DNA of 64,000 nt from a candidate division FCPU426 bacterium (GCA_030591525.1 JAUVAV010000006.1:28197-92196), one strand, 5' to 3'; positions 46,147 to 55,664 are shown, counted from the first letter of the stretch. Notes: generated from the letters alone by a model not told the origin. Translations and numbers: made by a program.

Positions 46147-47070
46147 TTATGCATATGCCGGCATCATCACGGGAATCATTCTATTCCGAACTGGAATTTC
46201 TGGCTGCAATCCAACCTTTTTCACCTTACGTTGGATAAGTTTCTGTGTATATGCAATATCAAGGCGGCCGCTGACATAGCAAGCATCACAACTAGACACA
46301 TTTTCAAATCCGGCATTAATCCGTTGGCTTTGTGATTTTGTACCTGCCGGCAATCCTTCTGGATAAACATTGTAAGAAATCCCCTTCTGTTTATCAATAA
46401 CACAGCCTAAATAATCAGCCGTTTTCTCTATTAAACTATTGGTGTGATTATCCAGACCTGGTTCGGTAGAGAGTTTAGAATTTTTAAAAATATGCAGCAA
46501 CACACTGGCTGCGTTGCGGTTGTGTGTCCGGGCGACAATATCAGGATCTAAGACGCCCCTACGTCGAGCATTATCAACGGCTAATTCCCACATCAAGGAA
46601 CTTGCTATTACACCCACGCCGGTTGGTTGCTCTTCCGGCACGACCATCGCCGCATTCAAGCAGAGCAAAGACCTGGTAATAAACGAGGCTGAACTAAAAG
46701 CCACTAGACGGTCTTTTTTTCGAACAACTATTAGCCAATCCACCATAATCGCATTCTTCCTCATCACCTCATCCGAAGCATAGAGATCAGTCTGGTCTTC
46801 GGTTTTGCCAAAGGCGGCCAAGGTCACTTTCCGCAAGTCCTGAATCACCCGCTCGGTTATCCCTTTGTCAATGAATTTCACAAAGGGATTTTGGATGACC
46901 TCGGCGATAAGGCCGCCGCGGATCTGATAAAATTCACTATCCTCCAAATAACCCTGGGTAACGGGCAGTTCAATTGGAAATTTTGACTTATTGGCCTGTT
47001 CTTGAGTTGAGGCTTGCTGCTTGTTAACCCCGGAATATCTTTCCAGCACACTTGCAACCGATGTACTCAT
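46147..47070 (-). CDS. GNAT-like acyltransferase
   Basis: A 307-residue protein. The central part looks like a GNAT fold: WLIVVRKKDRLVAFSSASF, then LCLNAAMVVPEEQPTGVG, in which QPTGVG fits the acyl-CoA-binding Q/R..G.G/A motif, a helix (IASSLMWELAVDNARRRG) and ARTHNRNAASVLLHIF. The C-terminal 100 residues carry a CDAC pair and are not recognised. AAGGAGG precedes the ATG. The gene follows a stand-alone response regulator by 34 bases and precedes a radical SAM gene. Fold assignment is from motif only, so moderate certainty. Confidence 0.62.
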   Translation of the reverse strand: MSTSVASVLERYSGVNKQQASTQEQANKSKFPIELPVTQGYLEDSEFYQIRGGLIAEVIQNPFVKFIDKGITERVIQDLRKVTLAAFGKTEDQTDLYASDEVMRKNAIMVDWLIVVRKKDRLVAFSSASFITRSLLCLNAAMVVPEEQPTGVGVIASSLMWELAVDNARRRGVLDPDIVARTHNRNAASVLLHIFKNSKLSTEPGLDNHTNSLIEKTADYLGCVIDKQKGISYNVYPEGLPAGTKSQSQRINAGFENVSSCDACYVSGRLDIAYTQKLIQRKVKKVGLQPEIPVRNRMIPVMMPAYA

Positions 47071-47104
47071 TCCATACCCCTCCTTTCCAATTTGGGCTGC
47101 AATA

Positions 47105-47593
47105 TCAGTTAAGACAAGCAGTTCTTAATGTCTGATCTATCATGGCGTCGACTTCCTGCTGGGTGATTAGTACTTTAGGTTTGATGGTTTTAGGAACATT
47201 TGATGGTTTCTTGGAAGGAAGGCTTTGGTCTGAAGTGGCAGCCGCACGCTCTACCAGGGACTTGATTTCCCGGATATCAAAAGGCTTACCCACAAAATCC
47301 GAAGCCCCGCTGCGCATGGCGGCCGCAACTCTCTGGTGGTCATCATACGCGGACATTACAATCACCCGCGATTCAGGCGTTTGCTCGCGCAGTAATTGCA
47401 TGGTCTGTACGCCGTCCAGGCCGGGCATCTGGTAATCCATGAGAACTACCTGAGGCCGGCGATGTTCGGAAACTCCCAAGGCTTCCTCGCCGCTGGAGGC
47501 AAAGGCCAGATCGAAATCATCTTCAAAAACCGTTCTTAAAGCTTCGCGTAAACCGTGATTATCATCCACAATCAACATCTGCTTCTTTGACAT
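47105..47593 (-). CDS. Stand-alone response regulator receiver
   Basis: A 162-residue CheY-like protein with a short tail. It has the acidic pocket IVDDNHGLRE, phosphoacceptor Asp in VVLMDYQMPGLDG, Ser in IVMSAYDD, and Lys in FVGKPF. The 40-residue C-terminal extension (KKPSNVPKTIKPK..., then a helix QQEVDAMIDQTLRTA) is not an output domain. AAGGAGG precedes the ATG. Likely cotranscribed with the GNAT-like gene downstream. Confidence 0.92.
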   Translation of the reverse strand: MSKKQMLIVDDNHGLREALRTVFEDDFDLAFASSGEEALGVSEHRRPQVVLMDYQMPGLDGVQTMQLLREQTPESRVIVMSAYDDHQRVAAAMRSGASDFVGKPFDIREIKSLVERAAATSDQSLPSKKPSNVPKTIKPKVLITQQEVDAMIDQTLRTACLN

Positions 47594-47810
47594 GATTTTG
47601 TCCTCCTTAATTTTTGTATTTCTTAATTAAATAGCTATAAAATACTAATTCCCCCCCTTTCTTCATATTATTTTTCCGCAAAGTATAACCCATGTCCTTT
47701 TTTTCTGTAAACCTTTTTGACAGCTAGAAAAAACAAATATTTGTGCTTATAAATAGCGGTTTTTATTGCTTTTACACAGATGATTCGGGTAATATTACAG
47801 CTTTTCATCT

Positions 47811-49181
47811 TTACCGTCTGGAATTAATTTCCAGCCTCTCCATTTTTATAATCAAAGTATTGCGGTGGATACCCATGGCTTTCGCGGCTTTAGTCTGGTT
47901 CCAGCGAAGTTTTTCCATAACCCGCGTAATAAATTGATGTTCAAACTGATGGCAGGCTTTTTTAAGATTAATCATCTCGCCTTCCGCAGGTGTTTTTTCG
48001 TTCAAGGCCTGGTCGGTTAAAACGTTTGTGGGTATATCACTGACTGTAAGCCTCTCATCGGAAGACAACAACACCATGGTTTCCACCATGTTTTCCAACT
48101 CCCGGACATTTCCCGGCCAGTTGTAATTCACCAATAAATTCATGGCTTCGGATTCAATCCGCTTGATAAGTTTATGCTGTTTTTCCGCGCTCTTTTTAAC
48201 AAAATGTTCTATCAGTAAAGAAATGTCCTCCCGGCGCGTCCGGAGTGGCGGCAGTTCGATGGGCACCACTTTCAACCGATAATAGAGATCTTCCCGAAAG
48301 CGGCGCTCCCGGACCAGTTCCTTTAAATCTACGTTGGTCAAGGCCAATACCCGCACATCCACCGGTATCACATCATTGGAGCCAACCCGGACAATTTCCT
48401 TCTCCTGCAGCACTCGGAGCAGCTTAGCCTGAATGGGCAAAGGAAGCTCTCCAACGTCATCCAGGATAATTATGCCGCCGTTGGCATATTCGAACTTTCC
48501 GATTTTGCGGGAAATTGCTGAGGTAAAGGCCCCCCGCTCGTGACCAAAGAACTCGCTCTCCACCAGTTCTCCGGGGATGGCGGCGCAGTTTACCGCTACC
48601 AAAGGTTTGCTGGAGCGGGTTCCTCGTTTATGCAGAGCCCGGGCTACTAGTTCCTTGCCGGTTCCACTCTCGCCCTGGATGAGTACCGTGCTATCGGCAT
48701 CCGCCACCTTATCGATTAAGGAATAAATAGCCTGCATGGCCGAACTTTTGCCAACCAAATTATATTGAACCAGACGATCTATTTCACTGCTCAACGCCTG
48801 AGTAAGTTTGGATAAACTTCTTTTTTCCAGAGCACGATTAATAACCGCGGTTAAATTGTTAATATCAAAAGGCTTGGTAAGATAATCATAAGCGCCGTGC
48901 TTTATGGTTTTAACCGCGGTTTCAGCCGTAGTATTTCCGGAAATCATGATCACATCCAGGTTTGGATCATACTCCTTTATTTTACGCAGAATTTCAATAC
49001 CATCATAATCCGGCAGGGTTAGGTCTAAAAGCACCAGTTCGATGGAAGCGGTTTTTTGAATTTTGTCGAGGGCTTCCAGACCCGATGTCACCGGTATGGG
49101 ATGATAATCATCCTCCAGCAAGGTGATCAAAGCATTAAGTACGTTTGAATCATCGTCTACAATTAAAATATTCGTTTTCAT
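47811..49181 (-). CDS. Sigma-54-dependent response regulator (NtrC family) with GAFTSA loop
   Basis: A 456-residue activator: receiver (1-120, Asp53 in LLDLTLPDYDG), AAA+ domain (140-380) and Fis-type HTH at the end (TKAAKAMGIHRNTLIIKMERL). Walker A is GESGTGKE (170-177). The sigma-54 contact loop, normally GAFTGA, reads GAFTSA (217-222), and Walker B reads IIILDDVGEL where relatives usually have D-E. GGAAGG lies eight bases before the ATG. The kinase at 42588 is a plausible partner, though not adjacent. Confidence 0.94.
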   Translation of the reverse strand: MKTNILIVDDDSNVLNALITLLEDDYHPIPVTSGLEALDKIQKTASIELVLLDLTLPDYDGIEILRKIKEYDPNLDVIMISGNTTAETAVKTIKHGAYDYLTKPFDINNLTAVINRALEKRSLSKLTQALSSEIDRLVQYNLVGKSSAMQAIYSLIDKVADADSTVLIQGESGTGKELVARALHKRGTRSSKPLVAVNCAAIPGELVESEFFGHERGAFTSAISRKIGKFEYANGGIIILDDVGELPLPIQAKLLRVLQEKEIVRVGSNDVIPVDVRVLALTNVDLKELVRERRFREDLYYRLKVVPIELPPLRTRREDISLLIEHFVKKSAEKQHKLIKRIESEAMNLLVNYNWPGNVRELENMVETMVLLSSDERLTVSDIPTNVLTDQALNEKTPAEGEMINLKKACHQFEHQFITRVMEKLRWNQTKAAKAMGIHRNTLIIKMERLEINSRR

Positions 49182-49417
49182 TTAGATGACCTTCCAATTT
49201 TATTAGGGGCAAATTTAACAATAAAGGCTATAGTATGTCAATATTTTTTTACATTTTTTTGTGCAAAATGCCCATATTAGTGTGCACATTTACTTTCACA
49301 AGAGATGCCTCTCAACTTCAATACTTGGTCAATACGCGGCTCGGCATCAATGGTGCGAATGCCTGGACCAGCTATGGAAACCTGTACATACATTATTTTT
49401 AAAGTTTGTATGCATTT

Positions 49418-49514
49418 GTAGGGGCAACCCCCTGTGGTTGCCCTTCCGTGTGATGCAAAATCCCGGGCAGGCACACCCTTCGACTTCGCTCAGGACAAGG
49501 AGGCCTGCCCCTAC
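49418..49514. repeat. Nested GTAGGGGCA/GGGCAGGC hairpins
   Basis: GGGCAACC/GGTTGCCC (49422-49443) is followed by GGGCAGGC (49465-49472) and GCCTGCCC (49503-49510). Within the second loop lies a CCTTCGACTTCGCTCAGG hairpin-like unit, again one repeat inside another. Confidence 0.8.
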
Positions 49515-49540
49515 GATAAATTCAAAATACCTATGCAGTG

Positions 49541-49570
49541 TGTAGGGGCGACGCATGCGTCGCCCCTACA
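49541..49570. repeat. GTAGGGGCG-family palindrome, GACGCATGCGTC core
   Basis: Perfect 30-base palindrome, T and A added to both ends of the common 28. Confidence 0.95.
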
Positions 49571-49768
49571 TCGCTGATCCCCGGGCCAGCTATAGAAGCC
49601 GGCCACTACGCCGCAAACACTTGGGTCAATACGCGGCTCGTAATCTACGACGCGTTTAAATTCTAAAAATAATAGTATGTTTTTAGTTTTTTTGATATAT
49701 TAATATTAAGGAAGGCAATATTTTTTTAAATTAGCCTAAAAATAAAAACCGAAACGGAGTGTATAAAT

Positions 49769-52700
49769 ATGCATAATATTTATATTAACAAACCGGTTTA
49801 TATTATTTTAAATATTTGCTTATTTCTTTCATTTCTAACACCATTGCAGGCTGATGTTTCAGGCGTTACCGCAGCTCTGGGAACAAATACGGTTAATACT
49901 GCCTCTTCATATAATATATCCTTTACTACCGGCGGCTCAGGAGCGCTCTCAGCCGCCGCCAATGACACTATTATCATTACTTTCCCGGAAAATACTGATG
50001 TGCCAAATAATATAAACCCAGGTTCTCAAGTTACAGTCAATGGTACGGATATTACTACTGCGGCCGCCGGATCAGGACAGGTCTTAACCATCACGACCCC
50101 GGTGGACATCCTTGATGACTCACCTGTCACAGTAATTATAAATTCCGGTGCTCAATTAATTAATCCCAGCCTTCCCGGCACCTATACACTGGACGTGCAT
50201 ACTTCAGTTGAGGGCACGGATGTGAGTTCAGGAAATTATTCTATTTTAGCCTCTTCAACCCCGCTTAATGTCGGAACAGTGGTTCCTAATCCCTCAACTC
50301 TGGGTAATTATTCCGATTATACGATTTCAGTGACGTTAAGCAGTGACGGTGCTATCTGGGGCGGCCACAGCGAGATTATTATTGATTTTCCGGTTGATAC
50401 TGATGTTCCATCCGGCCCGCTTTCAGTTACCGGTATTACGGTAGACGGTACTACAGTCGATTCCGCTACTGGGTCCGGACAACAGATTACACTCATTCCA
50501 AATCAGGACATTAATGGTTCTTCTTCTTTTGACATTGTTTTTCCTGCCGCCCGGCAAATCCGAAATCCAACCTCTAACGGTACTTACACTCTCGACGTTT
50601 CGACCAGCGCGCAGCCGGCTGGCACAAGTTCTAATTACAATATTACCCGATCCTCCACCAGTCTCAATGTAGGCGGCATAACTCCCATTCCTTCTACCAT
50701 AGGAAATTACGCCAATTATACCATTACTTTTACTACCAGTTCGGACGGCGTCTTGCTCGGCAACACCAGTCAAATTCTGATTGTTTTCCCGGCTGATACC
50801 ATAGTTCCCAACGGCGCACTCACTAATGTCACGGTTAATGGAACCAGCGCTTTCTCGGCCAATGGCAATACTGCCCTGCACCTGGTTATCATTGTTCCTA
50901 CTCAGGATATAGACGGCTCTACAGCGGTTACAGCACTTATTCCAGACACGGCCCTGCGTAATCCCACAACGGCAGGAGTTTACAACCTCACGGTCGAGAC
51001 TACGCCCCAGCCGACCGGGACCAGTTCAAATTACAATATCGGCTTTTCCAGTACACAGGTTAATGTAACCGGGGTTACGCCCAATCCTCTCACATTAGGA
51101 AACAACGCCAGTTATACCATCAATTTCATAACCAGTTCGGACGGCGCTCTGCTTGGCGGAACCAGTGAAATTACCCTCACTTTTCCCACAGATACGGATG
51201 TGACCGGAGGCCCGCTCAGCAATATTACAGTCAACGGCTCTCCGGCAGCTTCGGCCACTGGCAATAAAGGTCAGTACGAAATCATTATTATTCCTGTTCA
51301 AAACCTCAATGGGAACACTCCTATCACCATTTTTATTCCTCCCGATATATTAAAGAACCCTACTTCCTCCGGTAATTATACTCTGGATGTTAAAACCTCG
51401 GTCCAACCGGCCGGGACCAGCCCGTCTTACACTATCGGGCAATCCAGTACTACTCTCGATGTAACCGGAGCAATTCCCAGCCCTGCCACCATAGGCAACA
51501 ATGCCGCTTATACTATTACTTTCAATACCAGTTCGGACGGCGGCTTAACCGGCGGCATCAGTAAAATCATCCTCGTATTTCCCAATGATACGGCTGTCAG
51601 CGAGGGAGCGCTTGCCAATGTCACGGTCAATGGCGCTGCTCCTTTTTCAGCCAATGGTAATTCCAGCACACGCACTCTCACTATTATTCCGGCCTCTGAT
51701 ATCGGCAGCTCAACCAGTGTTGCTTTGTTTATTCCCAACACTGCCCTAACCAACCCCACCAGCGCCGCTAATTATTCCCTTAGTGTCTCAACCACGCTTC
51801 AGCCGGCCGGCACCAGTCCGCTGTATGCTATTGGTCTTTCCGCCAATCCCATCAATGTAACCAGCGCGGTTCCTTCACCTTCAGTGGCGGGTAATGATGC
51901 CATCTACACGATTACAATTGCCACCAGTGCGGACGGCGGCCTGGTCGGCGGCACCAGTGAAATCTTCGCGGGCTTTCCGGTTGATACCAAAGTTCCCTCA
52001 GGCGGACTTTCGGTTACCGATATTACTGTAGACGGCGCTACCGTCGATTCCGCTATTGGGTCCGGACAACAGATCACGCTCATTCCCCATCAAAATATTA
52101 ATGGTCCCGCCTCTTTTGATATTGTTTTTCCCGCTTCTTTGCAAATCCAAAATCCGACCTCTACCGGTAATTACACTCTGGATGTCGCCACCAGCGTGCA
52201 GCCTGCCGGTACCAGCCCGGTATATAGTATTGGCCAGTCTGCCACCCCTATTGTTGTAGGCCTTGTTACTCCCAGCCCGGATACGCCGGGAAGCGATTCT
52301 GATTATACTATACCCTTTTCCACCTCTTCGGACGGCCCTCTGGTTGGGGACGCCAGCCGCATAATAGTTACATTTCCCGATGATACAGTGGTGAGTAATG
52401 GACCGCTTCCCAGTGTCACGGTAAACGCCACTCCGGCTTATTCTGCCATTGGCAATTCAGGTTCCCGCACCATTACCATTGTCCCGGATCTGGATATCAA
52501 TGGAGGCACTAACATCACGTTGTTTATCCCTAATGCCCTGCAAAACCCTACTCAAACCGGAAATTATACTCTCACTGTGGAGACCAGCCCGCAGCCGGCC
52601 GGCACGAGTCCGCCATACCTTATTCAAATATTTTCTATTCCGGTAACTGTAAACAGCGTATCACCTACCACGAATATCGTAAATACCTCGGCAGGATACA

Positions 52701-54517
52701 CTGTTAATTGCACTCTCAACGTAGTGCTTCGCCGCCAAAAAAGCTCTTTTTTTATTATATTACCTTATAATACCGAGGTTCCCAACGGAGGTATAAGCGG
52801 CGTGGTAGTTAATGGCGTGGCGGCACACTCGGCCAATGGAAATTCCGGGACGCGCACTATTACTATTATGCCGGATGCGGATGTTCCTCCTGGTCCCGCT
52901 TTTCCTATCGTCATCCCTGACACTACTCCTCCAATTCTAAATCCTAGTATTCCTTCAACCGCACATTCTCTGGGCGTAAGCACCACGGCTCAGCCTACAG
53001 GAACGCAAACCTATTCCATCCAAGCCTCTACTACGCGAATATCCAATGTCAGCGTGGTTCCCATCCCCAGCCGGGCCGGCCAGGCGGCATCATACACTGT
53101 CCGCTTTAATGTCGGCGCCCATGGACGCTTGGGCGCGGGAAATATTATCACTGTGGAATTTCCCGTGGGAACCGGTCTTCCGGTCTCCTTTTCCAGCGGA
53201 AATATCCTCGTCAACTCAATCGGAAATACCGGCACGGTTTATCCGGTTAACCGGGTTGTTAATATCTTAGTACCGCCCGGAGTTATGGTCCCCAACCATG
53301 GCGAAGTGACCGTAGTTCTACCCGGCATCTCCAACCCGGGGGTTGGATTTTACCGGCTGGATGACGTGCATACAGATGCCGAGCCCTTCCCGGTTCCCTC
53401 CCCATATTACTGGATCACAGCCGATTCCCAAATTACCATGGGACAGGTACTGGTATCTCCGGACGTCATTAATGCCAACGCGCAATATACCATTAATCTC
53501 GTCCTGGGATCAGAAGGCAGCTTGACTCAGAATGTTGATAAAATCTTTTTATCCTTCCCCGACAACACCTCACTGCCCCTGATTCCTAATCCTTCCGATA
53601 TCACGGTCAATGGCGCCATAGTCGCCGGCGCGGTTATGATCTCGCTTTACAGCATTGAAATTCTCTCTCCGATTGATGTTTCCGCCAGTGCTTCCGACAA
53701 ATCCGTTCAAGTTGTCTTTCAAACCTCTTTTGGAATTGCCAATCCGCCCCTGCCCGGAACCTACACGCTCAGCGGCTATACTACCATCGAAAATACTCCG
53801 GTCATTTCATTACCTTATCAAATCAATCCTTCAACCAATACTCATCTGACATCACCCCAAGTTCAATTGAACCCCTTATTCACCAACTCCTACGGCCGGT
53901 ACAGCATTCAATGCCAAACCGGCAGTTTAGGCGGCCTGGTTAAAGACATCAGCACTATCAGCCTGGTTTTCCCGGATGATTTCAATATTCCGGCCGGCAT
54001 TGCCGCCCACCAGATTTCCATTAATAATCAACCCTTAACCACGGCTGTATCCATCACAAATCATACCCTGGTACTCACTACGCCGGTGGACATCGCGTCT
54101 GCCGGATCCCTGGAAATCATCATTGCAGCCGCGGCGCATATTCAAAATCCCGCGATCCCCGGTGATTATTCCCTGAGCCTCTATACCAGCAGCGAACCCA
54201 CGCCCATGGAATCCAATTCCCTGCATATTGCCAAATCCACCTGGAAGGACGTGGTAACCTATCCCAACCCCTTAAAACTTCCGGAAGCCAGGAACAAGAA
54301 TTTCACATTTCTTTATATTCCGGAGCAGAGCGCGACTCTGAGAATTTATACCTTGCACGGCAAGCTGGTGCGCACCCTTACTAAAAATGACCAGACCGAC
54401 CGCCTGGTTTGGGATTTAAATAACGAGAAAGGACAACAGATCGCCAGCGGGATATATATCTACAAAATCTCTGGGCCGGGCGGAGAAAAGAAGGGCAAGC
54501 TGGCTATATTGAAGTAA
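49769..54517 (+). CDS. Giant repeat surface protein with FlgD-like C-terminal domain
   Basis: A 1582-residue secreted protein with a signal peptide (YIILNICLFLSFLTPLQA). It is built from about eleven Ig-like modules of 125-150 residues, each starting like VTGVTPNPLTLGN.A.YTI.F and containing an SSDGAL segment, F..DT.V..G.L, VNG, and NYTLDV.TS.QPAGTS. Modules 1 and 5 are far more alike than the others (shared GSGQQITLIP, then INGSSSFDIVFPA-like stretch). The last ~90 residues are the sorting-like tail: VTYPNPLKLPEARNK, LRIYTLHGKLVRTL, GQQIASGIYIYKI, ending KKGKLAILK. Likely a fibre or adhesin. GGAG precedes the ATG. The 3' end overlaps the RES toxin gene on the other strand by 14 bases. Confidence 0.88.
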   Translation: MHNIYINKPVYIILNICLFLSFLTPLQADVSGVTAALGTNTVNTASSYNISFTTGGSGALSAAANDTIIITFPENTDVPNNINPGSQVTVNGTDITTAAAGSGQVLTITTPVDILDDSPVTVIINSGAQLINPSLPGTYTLDVHTSVEGTDVSSGNYSILASSTPLNVGTVVPNPSTLGNYSDYTISVTLSSDGAIWGGHSEIIIDFPVDTDVPSGPLSVTGITVDGTTVDSATGSGQQITLIPNQDINGSSSFDIVFPAARQIRNPTSNGTYTLDVSTSAQPAGTSSNYNITRSSTSLNVGGITPIPSTIGNYANYTITFTTSSDGVLLGNTSQILIVFPADTIVPNGALTNVTVNGTSAFSANGNTALHLVIIVPTQDIDGSTAVTALIPDTALRNPTTAGVYNLTVETTPQPTGTSSNYNIGFSSTQVNVTGVTPNPLTLGNNASYTINFITSSDGALLGGTSEITLTFPTDTDVTGGPLSNITVNGSPAASATGNKGQYEIIIIPVQNLNGNTPITIFIPPDILKNPTSSGNYTLDVKTSVQPAGTSPSYTIGQSSTTLDVTGAIPSPATIGNNAAYTITFNTSSDGGLTGGISKIILVFPNDTAVSEGALANVTVNGAAPFSANGNSSTRTLTIIPASDIGSSTSVALFIPNTALTNPTSAANYSLSVSTTLQPAGTSPLYAIGLSANPINVTSAVPSPSVAGNDAIYTITIATSADGGLVGGTSEIFAGFPVDTKVPSGGLSVTDITVDGATVDSAIGSGQQITLIPHQNINGPASFDIVFPASLQIQNPTSTGNYTLDVATSVQPAGTSPVYSIGQSATPIVVGLVTPSPDTPGSDSDYTIPFSTSSDGPLVGDASRIIVTFPDDTVVSNGPLPSVTVNATPAYSAIGNSGSRTITIVPDLDINGGTNITLFIPNALQNPTQTGNYTLTVETSPQPAGTSPPYLIQIFSIPVTVNSVSPTTNIVNTSAGYTVNCTLNVVLRRQKSSFFIILPYNTEVPNGGISGVVVNGVAAHSANGNSGTRTITIMPDADVPPGPAFPIVIPDTTPPILNPSIPSTAHSLGVSTTAQPTGTQTYSIQASTTRISNVSVVPIPSRAGQAASYTVRFNVGAHGRLGAGNIITVEFPVGTGLPVSFSSGNILVNSIGNTGTVYPVNRVVNILVPPGVMVPNHGEVTVVLPGISNPGVGFYRLDDVHTDAEPFPVPSPYYWITADSQITMGQVLVSPDVINANAQYTINLVLGSEGSLTQNVDKIFLSFPDNTSLPLIPNPSDITVNGAIVAGAVMISLYSIEILSPIDVSASASDKSVQVVFQTSFGIANPPLPGTYTLSGYTTIENTPVISLPYQINPSTNTHLTSPQVQLNPLFTNSYGRYSIQCQTGSLGGLVKDISTISLVFPDDFNIPAGIAAHQISINNQPLTTAVSITNHTLVLTTPVDIASAGSLEIIIAAAAHIQNPAIPGDYSLSLYTSSEPTPMESNSLHIAKSTWKDVVTYPNPLKLPEARNKNFTFLYIPEQSATLRIYTLHGKLVRTLTKNDQTDRLVWDLNNEKGQQIASGIYIYKISGPGGEKKGKLAILK

Positions 54518-55067
54518 TAACGCCTAAATGTTTACACGCTTGTTGAACTTCAGCCAAATTTAAGCTTAATGGTTTTATGTTTTCTCTTTTTAATTTAAGT
54601 TTATTCTTAATACGACTCTCGTAAAGAGTCAAGTTGGTCCATTGAGTTTCAAGGGCTGAATACCATTTAAAACCATCAACCCCTAAATTATAAATATTAT
54701 ATGATATTTTCTGGGTAGTCCTTCTGTCAAGCGTAGCGACATCCTGGGGACTAATATTTAATTTCAATAAATCCTTAGCATTCGTTAAATCTATTAATTT
54801 TACATTATCCAAGGTTATTTTAGCTATTGATTGTACCAATCCATTCTCGAAATGAAATATTTTATCGGTTATTTTAAGATTTATATAAGGATGCAAGGCC
54901 TCGGATATGGCTGAAACCCCATTCAGTGACCCATAAAACACGCCGTCATTATCCGGTATATCATGTCTTCCTTTTCCTTGTCTTTCCCTGGGAATATATA
55001 AGGGACTGCCTAAACTTTTACCCGTTATTTTTTCTTCATCCCAATCAAATACCCGGTAAATCTCCAT
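54504..55067 (-). CDS. RES-domain toxin
   Basis: A 187-residue toxin of the RES family, known members of which destroy NAD+ by phosphorolysis. It has IYRVFDWDEE at the start, GRHDIPDNDGVFYGSL with the conserved Arg and aromatic, and AISEALHPYI supplying the Glu; W residues (FKWYSALETQWTNL) follow. It starts directly after the antitoxin stop (TAAATG). Relatively A+T-rich, like many mobile toxin-antitoxin pairs. Its last codons overlap the end of a large surface-protein gene on the opposite strand. Confidence 0.9.
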   Translation of the reverse strand: MEIYRVFDWDEEKITGKSLGSPLYIPRERQGKGRHDIPDNDGVFYGSLNGVSAISEALHPYINLKITDKIFHFENGLVQSIAKITLDNVKLIDLTNAKDLLKLNISPQDVATLDRRTTQKISYNIYNLGVDGFKWYSALETQWTNLTLYESRIKNKLKLKRENIKPLSLNLAEVQQACKHLGVITSI

Positions 55068-55412
55068 TTATACGTAAGAGCCTAATTCCATTTGCTCAAT
55101 TGCGTCAAGCACTTCGGCAATACGATTGTCTTTAATTAAATCCACCGGCCGCTGATATCCTAAATGCGCATTGGTTCCTAAAAGCCACAATTTAGTGGTC
55201 GATTCATCCAACCTTGCTCCCAGCTTTTTCAAGATAAAAAACAATCCGGCAATTTTAGCTTGATTTACTGCGTCCGGAACCTCCCCTTTATCCCATTTGG
55301 TTATACTTGACCTATCCACATTTAATAACCTGGCTACTTTGCTTTTACTTTTAAATACATTTTCCATCTCAAATAATTCCGCGCGCAGAGCATTCAGAGC
55401 AACAGCATGCAT
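55068..55412 (-). CDS. Xre/MbcA/ParS-type antitoxin
   Basis: A 114-residue partner of the RES toxin. The N-terminal half is an HTH (KSKVARLLNVDRSSITKWDKGE), the C-terminal half the toxin-binding domain of the DUF2384 type (WLLGTNAHLGYQRPVDLIKD, then IAEVLDAIEQMELGSYV). GGAGGTGAT, close to the ideal ribosome site, lies before the ATG. Antitoxin before toxin, with overlapping translation signals, is the usual order; such antitoxins normally repress their own promoter, which would lie in 55413-55440. Confidence 0.92.
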   Translation of the reverse strand: MHAVALNALRAELFEMENVFKSKSKVARLLNVDRSSITKWDKGEVPDAVNQAKIAGLFFILKKLGARLDESTTKLWLLGTNAHLGYQRPVDLIKDNRIAEVLDAIEQMELGSYV

Positions 55413-55427
55413 AATTAATCACCTCCC

Positions 55428-55470
55428 TTAATACGTTAGCCGCGAATTCCCCGCCTTTCAAGGCGGGTAT
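55428..55470. repeat. GTTAGCCGC-family hairpin
   Basis: AATACGTTAGCCGC, then CCCCGCC, TTTCA, AGGCGGG. The same start on the minus strand forms the end of tetR at 60718-60728. Confidence 0.8.
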
Positions 55471-55490
55471 GAATATGACGTACTATCTCT

Positions 55491-55664
55491 AGTTATTTCC
55501 TGTTACGGAAAAACGTTTTTTAGCGAACTTCCCGCGTTTTGTCATTCCGAGCGCAGCGAGGAATCTCCAAGAGACCTGATAATTAAGGCGTTTTCGTGGA
55601 GATTCCTCACTGCGCTCGGAATGACAAACTTAAAAAAACACGCTTTCCGCAGCAGGAAGTAATT
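55491..55664. repeat. Nested palindromic element: CCTGTTACGGAAA frame, GTCATTCC cargo
   Basis: Left AGTTATTTCCTGTTACGGAA and right TTTCCGCAGCAGGAAGTAATT are inverted. Inside is GTCATTCCGAGCGCAGCGAG...CGCTCGGAATGAC (55541-55625), a strong hairpin with a CTCC/GGAG base. Confidence 0.9.

Larger units (their letters stand above)
49182..49768. other. Gene-free stretch with repeats and possible gene remnant
   Basis: Repeats at 49418-49514 and 49541-49570 lie within sequence where the word GTCAATACGCGGCTCG occurs twice (49328-49343 and 49625-49640), as does a CCAGCTAT.GAA.CC word. Both GTCAATACGCGGCTCG copies can be read as VNTRL in frame, so the stretch may be decayed coding DNA broken by repeat insertion. 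The last 90 bases are very A+T-rich and probably carry the promoter of the 1582-residue protein gene. Confidence 0.5.
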
